From an uncultured Acetatifactor sp. (GTDB lineage: Bacteria; Bacillota; Clostridia; Lachnospirales; Lachnospiraceae): DNA of 27,085 bases. The notes under the pieces are model-generated. The model was not told the origin of the DNA. It saw nothing but the letters and a program-made list of their open reading frames with translations, and did no database searches. This document shows, in pieces, positions 22,557 through 27,085 of the stretch. Where the stretch lies: contig CAJUFO010000060.1 in the NCBI GenBank assembly GCA_910585615.1, forward strand, positions 1 to 27,085. The letters are read 5' to 3'. The translations under genes were made by a program, and so were the position numbers. Position 1 is the first letter of the stretch. Every line of letters starts with the position of its first letter.

Positions 22557-23198
22557 ATGAAAGCTGAAGTATATCCTTTTGTGGCGCGTCCCCTGCCCTA
22601 TGAATATGATGCGCTGGTTCCTGTGCTGGATGCGGAGACATTGACCTTCCATCATGACAAGCATTACAAGACCTATGTGGACAACCTGAACAGCGCGCTG
22701 TCGGATTATCCGGAGCTGCAGAAGAAAAGCCTGACGGAGCTGCTGACCGATATCAGCACGCTTCCGGGGGCCGTACAGACGGCGGTGCGCAATAACGGCG
22801 GCGGGGTCTATAATCACGAGCTGTATTTCGACTCCATGCGGGAGCCTGCGGGACAGGAGCCCGACGGAGCGCTGGCGGAGGCCATAGAGCGGGACTTCGG
22901 CTCCTACAGGCAGTGGAAGGAGCAGATGAAGCCGGCGGCGGTGAGTAAGTTCGGTTCCGGCTGGGCCTGGCTTGTGGCGGACAAGGACGGCAGGCTGTCC
23001 ATCGTGCAGACATCCAACCAGGACGTGCCGGATCTGGAGGATTATGTGCCGATTCTGCTGGTGGATGTGTGGGAACATGCCTATTATCTCCAGTACCAGA
23101 ACCGCAGGGCCGATTATGTGGAGAGCTGGTTCGGGCTGATTAACTGGCGCAAGGCCGGGAAGCGGTATGAGGACTGTGTGGGAGGAGCGAATTCCTGA
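22557..23198 (+). CDS. sod: Superoxide dismutase (Fe/Mn family)
   Basis: This cytoplasmic enzyme converts superoxide to hydrogen peroxide and oxygen. The 213-residue protein has the full metal ligand set of the Fe/Mn family: H32 in FHHDKHYKTYVDNLN, H87 in YNHELYF, and D170 and H174 in DVWEHAYYLQ. The N-terminal helical hairpin and the C-terminal alpha/beta domain (SGWAWLV, then NRRADYVESWFGLINW) are complete. Iron versus manganese cannot be decided by eye. The ATG at 22557 has GAGAGG about ten bases upstream. The gene has its own promoter. In an anaerobe it probably serves transient oxygen exposure. Confidence 0.95.
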   Translation: MKAEVYPFVARPLPYEYDALVPVLDAETLTFHHDKHYKTYVDNLNSALSDYPELQKKSLTELLTDISTLPGAVQTAVRNNGGGVYNHELYFDSMREPAGQEPDGALAEAIERDFGSYRQWKEQMKPAAVSKFGSGWAWLVADKDGRLSIVQTSNQDVPDLEDYVPILLVDVWEHAYYLQYQNRRADYVESWFGLINWRKAGKRYEDCVGGANS

Positions 23199-23300
23199 CC
23201 GGATGCCGGAAAAGGCCTTTCCGGCGGGAACAGACAGGCCTGGGACATTTGTGAGGGAAAACGGGATTGAAGAGAGGACGGAAGAGAAAGGACAACGGAG

Positions 23301-24002
23301 ATGAACCAGGTGAACTATCAGAGAGAACTGGAGAAAATCATTGACGGATTGCAGGGTGCAGAGGGCTTTTCTGCGCCCTCGCTGTTCCTGCACAGTTGCT
23401 GTGCCCCCTGCAGCAGCTATGTGCTGGAGTATCTCAGGCGGTATTTCCGGATAACCGTGTTCTACTTCAATCCGAACATCTCCGATGTGTCGGAATACCA
23501 AAAGCGGGTGGAGGAACAGAAGCGGCTGATCGCGGCCTATAATGAGGAGAGGGGCGGGACGGCTACCGGAGGCGAAATGCCCAGGGAAAAAAGCCCGGTA
23601 TATGAGGGCGAGAGCTTCCTCGGCCATCCGATTGACCTGGTGGAGGGGGACTATGAGCCCGGGCGCTTTTTTGAGATGGCGAAGGGGCTGGAGGGCTGCC
23701 CGGAGGGCGGGGAGCGGTGCTTCCGGTGCTTTGACCTGCGGCTGCGGGAGACGGCGGGACGGGGGGCGGAGGGCGGCTTCGACTATTTCGCCACCACGCT
23801 GACCATCAGCCCGTTGAAAAATGCGCGGAAAATCAATGAAATCGGACAAGCGCTGGCACAGGAATACGGGATTGCCTGGCTGCCCTCTGATTTCAAGAAA
23901 AGGGACGGCTATAAGCGCTCCGTCGAGCTGTCAGCCCGTTACGGCCTGTACCGGCAGGACTACTGTGGCTGTACATATTCCAAGGCTTCCCGGCAGGGCT
24001 GA
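23301..24002 (+). CDS. queH: Epoxyqueuosine reductase QueH
   Basis: QueH (DUF208) is the iron-sulfur enzyme that reduces epoxyqueuosine to queuosine in tRNA, replacing QueG. The 233-residue protein shows the defining cysteines: HSCCAPCSS with C33, C34 and C37, then CFRCFDLRL with C140 and C143, and DYCGCTYS with C222 and C224. The stretch VFYFNPNISDVSEYQKRVEEQKRL and the ATTLTISPLKNARKINEIG segment are standard for the family. The ATG at 23301 has AAAGG about nine bases upstream and GGAG directly against it. It follows the superoxide dismutase by 102 bp and may have no promoter of its own. Between its CC motif and the second pair is a short insertion rich in glycine and glutamate (EERGGTATGGEMPREKSPVY). 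Confidence 0.93.
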   Translation: MNQVNYQRELEKIIDGLQGAEGFSAPSLFLHSCCAPCSSYVLEYLRRYFRITVFYFNPNISDVSEYQKRVEEQKRLIAAYNEERGGTATGGEMPREKSPVYEGESFLGHPIDLVEGDYEPGRFFEMAKGLEGCPEGGERCFRCFDLRLRETAGRGAEGGFDYFATTLTISPLKNARKINEIGQALAQEYGIAWLPSDFKKRDGYKRSVELSARYGLYRQDYCGCTYSKASRQG

Positions 24003-24248
24003 AAGCAACGAAAAAGGGGAGCCGGCGGAGCATGGCTGTGGAGTGTCATGTGCGGGGGAGCGGTTGTGTCAGTCCAATATGGCCTATGCCGGCATGCAGG
24101 TCGTAAAACCGTTTATCTGTTGTGGGAGGGAAACGGGACACAGGCCATAGATGGATTCTTATGTAGGAAATGATTTGATGCAATCGTGACGATTGCCTGA
24201 AAATGCGAATGATGATTCAGGGAATATAGGGGGTCGGGCCTCTGTCCG
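24003..24248. other. Intergenic region between convergent genes
   Basis: About 246 bp lie between queH and the coiled-coil gene. I find no gene. The only clear structure is a perfect stem GCAATCG-TGA-CGATTGC (24180-24196) without a T-run, followed by a weaker CTGAA...TTCAG repeat (24198-24220). Confidence 0.5.
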
Positions 24249-24752
24249 TCAGGCCAGCTTCTGGAGCTTCTCGGAATGGTGGGTGACCACGGTCTTGAGC
24301 AGCTCCACATCCTCGAAGACGGAATCCATCTTGTCGGCGTAGGTCCTGTAGCGGTTGAACGTGTCGGAGTAACAGGATTCGATTGTGTCCAGCCGGGGCA
24401 GGATGATGTTCTCCTGGCAGAGCTTGATCTGACGGATTTCGTTCTGCATTATCAGCATATTGCTCTTTATGGAGGCGATTTCGCCTTTCATGCCTGCGAT
24501 TTCGTTCTTAATGTCTGCGATTTCGCCTTTCATGCCTGCGATTTCGTTCCTAATGTCTGCGATTTCGCCTTTCATGCCTGCGATTTCGTTCCTAATGTCT
24601 GCGATTTCGCCCTTCATGCCCGCGATATCGCCCTTCATGCCCGCAATATCGTCCTTCATCGTCTGTAACTCATTTTTTATCGGTTGTAGTTCGGCTTTCA
24701 GCTTTTTGTCCAGCATGCCTGACAGAGCCAGCAGCAACTCATTGTCTGTCAT
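24249..24752 (-). CDS. Coiled-coil protein with 14-residue repeats, unknown function
   Basis: A 167-residue protein in three parts: a conserved N-terminal helix (MTDNELLLALSGMLDKKLK), a central coiled coil of 14-residue repeats with the pattern EIAGMKGEIADIRN, and a conserved C-terminal segment (LPRLDTIESCYSDTFNRYRTYADKMD followed by LLKTVVTHHSEKLQKLA). I recall similar short proteins as frequent in Lachnospiraceae, but no function is known to me. There is no signal peptide or membrane helix. The ribosome binding site AAAGGAGGTG, eight bases before the ATG, is excellent. A promoter and a stem-loop stand directly upstream. The N-terminus and the upstream region are repeated in the remnant at 19253-19451. 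Bacterial tropomyosin-like repeats of this kind can expand or contract by slippage. Confidence 0.85.
   Translation of the reverse strand: MTDNELLLALSGMLDKKLKAELQPIKNELQTMKDDIAGMKGDIAGMKGEIADIRNEIAGMKGEIADIRNEIAGMKGEIADIKNEIAGMKGEIASIKSNMLIMQNEIRQIKLCQENIILPRLDTIESCYSDTFNRYRTYADKMDSVFEDVELLKTVVTHHSEKLQKLA
24475..24642 (-). repeat. 42-bp tandem repeats in the coiled-coil gene
   Basis: Units at 24475-24516, 24517-24558 and 24559-24600 differ at only one or two positions; a fourth, more diverged unit is at 24601-24642. The unit length of 14 codons keeps the frame and two heptads, so copy number can change without disrupting the protein. Confidence 0.92.
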
Positions 24753-24804
24753 AAAAATGCACCTCCTTTAAAATGATAGATACAGTCATCCAAAACGGAA
24801 ACCA

Positions 24805-24863
24805 ATCCGGCCGTTCCCTACCCCGGATGAGATTATTATAGCAGACGGAGGGCATAAAGTCAC
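24805..24863 (-). promoter_or_regulatory. Promoter and stem-loop, copy 2
   Basis: On the minus strand, GTGACT (plus 24858-24863), 17 bp and TATAAT (plus 24835-24840) form a promoter. The expected start, about seven bases on, coincides with a stem ATCCGG/CCGGAT (plus 24805-24810 and 24823-24828) around the loop GGTAGGGAACGG. Copy 1 has the same loop with a compensatory pair change. Confidence 0.7.
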
Positions 24864-24936
24864 CCTTTATTTTCCGGGAATCGACAATTTTTTTAGGCCT
24901 GGCCCAAGGAAAAAATAATTGTCTATTTTTATGATA

Positions 24937-24972
24937 TATGACATAATGGTGTCATAGTTTGCCTGCTATACT
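24937..24972 (+). promoter_or_regulatory. Promoter and palindromic operator of the WYL regulator
   Basis: TATGACA (24937-24943) and TGTCATA (24950-24956) form a perfect 7-bp inverted repeat with a 6-bp spacer. It covers the -35 area of TATACT (24967-24972). The position suggests autoregulation by the WYL protein encoded just downstream. Confidence 0.65.
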
Positions 24973-24998
24973 GAAAAAAGAGCGCAAGGGGTGTAAAG

Positions 24999-25907
24999 AT
25001 GAAGATTGACCGACTTATGGGGCTTGTGGTCTATTTGCTGAAGCATGGCCGGACGTCCGCGCAGAAACTGGCCGAGGAGTTTGAGGTTTCTTCCAGGACA
25101 ATCATGCGGGATTTAGAATCCCTGGATCAGGCGGGCATCCCGATTCAGGCCTTTTATGGGGTGGATGGAGGCTACCAGATTATGGACAGCTATGTACTGG
25201 AGAAGCAGGCTGTCACACGAAATGAGTATGACTGGCTTGTGACAGCTCTGAAAGGGATGGCCAGCGCGTACGCCAGCAAAAGCCTGGAGCGGGCGCTGGC
25301 GAAGATAGAGGGCCTGAACGAAAGGGGAAACAATGCGGTTTCCGTGGATCTGAGCGTGGCAGCGGAAGATGAGGAAATCAAGGGGCTGCTGAAGCTGCTG
25401 GAAGACGCAATCGGAAAAAAGCGCGTCGTCCGGTTTCTGTATACGAACAGCCATGAGGAACGGAAGGAGATGCAGGTGGAACCGGTCTGCCTCCAGTATA
25501 AATGGTATAACTAGTATCTGATCGGATATCACGAAAAGCATCAGGATTATTGCATGTTCAAGCTAATCCGCATGGAGGATTTGCGTGAAACAGATATCAG
25601 ATATACGAGAGACCATGATGTTTCGGAGATAAAGTCCAGCGGCAGCAGGGAAAAAATCATGCATGTCAGGCTGTACGGAAAAGCGTGCGTGAGAGCGAAG
25701 TGCCGGGAATATCTGAATGGGCGGATTGTACAGGAATTTGAAAATGGTGATTTTATGTTTTGTTTCTCTGCACCGGAACATGAGACATTCTGGTATGGGG
25801 CGATTCTTTCTTTCGGAAATCATGTACGGATAATCGAACCGCCGGAACTGAAAGAGCGCATTTTTAAAACCTGTAGAGAGATTCAGGCGGAATATGGAAG
25901 TTCTTGA
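24999..25907 (+). pseudogene. HTH-WYL transcriptional regulator interrupted by an amber codon
   Basis: One frame of 303 codons encodes a YafY-type regulator but contains TAG at 25512-25514. Residues 1-60 form an HTH domain (GRTSAQKLAEEFEVSSRTIMRDLESLDQAGIPI), followed by the wing GVDGGYQI. A linker leads to the WYL domain, which begins VRFLYTNSHEERKEMQVEPVCLQYKWYN. The stop then replaces the next residue, and the frame continues YLIGYHEKHQDYCMFKLIRM to a C-terminal extension ending AEYGSS. Family members have W-Y-L at this place, so TGG to TAG is the simplest explanation. The 171-residue product made without readthrough would keep DNA binding but lose most of the sensor domain. The ATG at 24999 has AAGGGGTG about eight bases upstream. 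Everything after the stop is still well preserved, so the mutation looks recent. Confidence 0.85.
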
Positions 25908-25935
25908 AAATATTATAAAAAAGGAGTGTAGGAGC

Positions 25936-26295
25936 ATGAAAGAGATCAAAAGGTATGAAGTGAACGAGGAGTGGGCGCATTCCGGGATTGTCCAGGCGGG
26001 GGACTGTTGTTTCCTGAATTATTGTGTACGTAATATCGACGGCCCGATTGAGCAGCAAGTCAGGGAAGCTTTTGACGTGATGGAAGAGCGGCTGGCGCTG
26101 GTGGGGCTGACCATGGAACATGTGGTACAGATGAACTGCCTGTTCAAGAATATCTGGGATATCCCGGTGATGGAACAAGTGGTCAAAGAGAGGTTCCATG
26201 GCAAGTATCCCGCGCGCAAGTCCATTCAGACCGAGTTTGCTGATCCCGGCAATCTGCTGTTCCAGGTGGATGCCATTGCGTATTCAGGGAAATGA
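25936..26295 (+). CDS. RidA/YjgF-family protein
   Basis: The 119-residue protein matches the RidA superfamily, trimeric enzymes that hydrolyse reactive enamine/imine intermediates or act in related small-molecule pathways. The family's conserved arginine is R94 in YPARKSIQTEF, and the end FQVDAIAYSGK agrees with the usual 'E-DAIA' strand. Archetypal RidA has a more canonical N-terminus, so this belongs to a divergent subgroup and the substrate is unknown. AAGGAGTG lies eight bases before the ATG at 25936; the frame opens earlier, at 25894, without a suitable ribosome site. It follows the WYL regulator frame by 28 bp and is likely in the same operon, suggesting that the regulator controls it. 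Confidence 0.87.
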   Translation: MKEIKRYEVNEEWAHSGIVQAGDCCFLNYCVRNIDGPIEQQVREAFDVMEERLALVGLTMEHVVQMNCLFKNIWDIPVMEQVVKERFHGKYPARKSIQTEFADPGNLLFQVDAIAYSGK

Positions 26296-26324
26296 TGGGA
26301 AGGTCAACGGCACTTTTCCCTGAA
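26283..26324 (+). other. Inverted repeat over the ridA-like stop codon
   Basis: TTCAGGGAAA (26283-26292) and TTTCCCTGAA (26315-26324) form a perfect 10-bp stem with a 22-nt loop containing the stop codon. There is no T-run, so it may be a Rho-independent-like barrier or a stabilising 3' structure. Confidence 0.5.
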
Positions 26325-26368
26325 GCTGGCAGGCCGGTCATGAGGAAAAGGAGGCTATTTGCAATTTT

Positions 26369-26569
26369 TTGCATTTTCATGATGATTTTTTTGAAAAGAT
26401 GTTTTATCATAGACATAGACAGCGCAGAGATCTGGTTCCGGTGAAAAAGCGTGACCCGGAGGAGCATGTGACCTGTCTGGCGGAATCCCTCACAGCATTT
26501 ATCAATTCGCTGACCGAGGACGAGGATGACGGGGACGATTCGGAGGACGATGACTTCAACGAGGAATAG
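26369..26569 (+). CDS. Small acidic protein, unknown function
   Basis: The frame encodes up to 66 residues from a TTG at 26369, with a basic, histidine-rich start, a middle VKKRDPEEHVTCLAESLTAFINSL and a very acidic tail DEDDGDDSEDDDFNEE. The codon pattern in the second half looks coding. The start is uncertain: AGGAGG (26349-26354) is 14 bases before the TTG, while the ATG at 26399 has only GAAAAG upstream. No homologue is recognised. A second acidic small gene follows 41 bp downstream, so they may form a pair. An alternative overlapping frame from the ATG at 26340 would give a 34-residue basic hydrophobic peptide and is less convincing. Confidence 0.45.
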   Translation: MHFHDDFFEKMFYHRHRQRRDLVPVKKRDPEEHVTCLAESLTAFINSLTEDEDDGDDSEDDDFNEE

Positions 26570-26610
26570 ATTATTACAGGACGAAAATGAATACTATGGA
26601 GGGAACGCGG

Positions 26611-26810
26611 ATGGAGCAAAGGATTCTTGAATTTATGCGGGAAAATGGCATTGCCGTTTTGGGGGCGTGGCGGACAATCTGGGCGGCGTCTGTCTGCGGG
26701 CGTACACCCAGTACGACGGCGAAGTGGACACCGACGAGGGAGAGGATCCGGAAGCCGCTGTCTCGGGGTGGTCCGATGTGGCAGATTACATGGATGAACA
26801 TATGATTTGA
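26611..26810 (+). pseudogene. Small acidic gene apparently frameshifted in a G-run
   Basis: The ATG at 26611 has GGAGGG seven bases upstream and reads MEQRILEFMRENGIAVLG. At the run of five G (26661-26665) this frame degenerates into arginine- and tryptophan-rich sequence. The neighbouring frame takes over with GVADNLGGVCLRAYTQYDGE and continues to VADYMDEHMI, ending at 26810. Adding a single G would join both into a 66-residue acidic protein with a balanced composition. A one-base deletion, a sequencing error, or frameshifting/slippage at the homopolymer would all explain this. I do not recognise the family. Confidence 0.55.
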
Positions 26811-26948
26811 CTTCCCGCATAAAACCATTTAGACCGTGAATCACGACACGACCAATGAACTGTAATCTTAAGGATTTGTTTATGGAAATGCAAAAGGGGT
26901 TGTGGTAGAATCAATAAATGAAAAAAGGAAAAGGCGGTCTTGTGGGAT
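26811..26948. promoter_or_regulatory. Intergenic region with a possible extended -10 promoter
   Basis: TGGTAGAAT (26903-26911) resembles an extended -10; no good -35 is present at 17 bp (TGGAAA). No gene is seen in this 138-bp stretch. Confidence 0.35.
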
Positions 26949-27085
26949 ATGATGAAAAGTGCGAAAAAACGTATAAAAATCACCTGTTCATGCGCAATAA
27001 TGGTTTTGCTGTTTTGTTCTGCCTGCGGCAATGCAGAAATGCCGTTTACGGCGGCAGAGGAGAAGCAGGGAAGCAGCCAGGCGGG
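26949..27085 (+). CDS. N-terminus of a lipoprotein-like secreted protein (cut by window end)
   Basis: From the ATG at 26949 the frame stays open to the last base. It reads MMKSAKKRIKI, then TCSCAIMVLLFCSACGNAEM: a basic n-region, a hydrophobic core and a lipobox-like FCSAC, followed by a polar, glutamate- and serine-rich linker (AAEEKQGSSQA). This is the arrangement of clostridial lipoproteins, where the cysteine after SA would be lipid-modified. The -3 position is C rather than the preferred L, so a normal signal peptide is possible. Starts at 26952 or at the TTG 26940 are also possible. The function depends on sequence beyond the window. Confidence 0.6.
   Translation, partial: MMKSAKKRIKITCSCAIMVLLFCSACGNAEMPFTAAEEKQGSSQA

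Noticed and set aside
24475..24642. CRISPR-like array
   Set aside because: The units are contiguous 42-bp coding repeats without spacers.
25512..25514. Pyrrolysine or other recoding at TAG
   Set aside because: Nothing in the window supports it; WYL proteins have tryptophan there and a TGG to TAG change is simpler.

Overview
The window looks like a moderately GC-rich chromosome segment of an endospore-forming Clostridia bacterium, most likely a Lachnospiraceae. This rests on the ftsZ - spoIIGA - sigE - (small ORF, VanZ) - sigG - ylmC/ymxH - nrdR order, IscS/NifU-type Fe-S genes without sufBCD, short clostridial RecJ, QueH, and small 'MTNEELL'-type coiled-coil genes that I recall as common in that family. 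No rRNA, tRNA, CRISPR array, phage or transposase gene was seen.

Layout. 1-5451: cell division and sporulation block: the 3' part of ftsZ with its terminator, a Spo0A-type promoter, spoIIGA overlapping sigE, a conserved small ORF, a VanZ-family membrane protein, sigG (minus strand), a YlmC/YmxH protein and nrdR. 5476-6840 (minus): SpoVB-like flippase. 7035-9632: iscS, iscU and a SAM methyltransferase, starting from a strong sigma-A promoter. 9748-12768: a NahK-like sugar kinase and recJ. 12865-17533: carA-carB, preceded by a promoter and a structured leader with a PyrR-type loop. 17606-19231: membrane protein with a spermidine-synthase-like domain. 19253-21282 (minus): remnant of a coiled-coil gene and a GH2 glycosidase, with a divergent AraC regulator (21511-22380). 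22557-24002: Fe/Mn superoxide dismutase and queH. 24249-24752 (minus): coiled-coil protein with 42-bp tandem repeats. 24999-26295: WYL regulator broken by an amber codon, then a RidA-family gene. 26369-27085: two small acidic ORFs, one apparently frameshifted, and the start of a lipoprotein-like gene.

How the genes work together. SpoIIGA activates pro-sigma-E in the mother cell and sigma-G acts in the forespore, while YlmC/YmxH and SpoVB-like genes are usual sporulation neighbours. IscS supplies sulfur to IscU for Fe-S clusters. CarA and CarB make carbamoyl phosphate for pyrimidines and arginine. The AraC/GH2 pair looks like a local glycoside-utilisation switch.

Most notable observations: (i) two loci carrying related coiled-coil genes share a promoter-proximal stem-loop with a conserved 12-nt loop and a compensatory base-pair change; (ii) the WYL regulator has TAG exactly where the W of its own W-Y-L motif is expected, behind a clean palindromic operator; (iii) a repeat-rich palindromic segment sits inside the 3' end of carA and lengthens the protein; (iv) the carA leader holds a PyrR-binding-loop-like hairpin; (v) the spoIIG promoter keeps an unusually long spacer and a Spo0A box.
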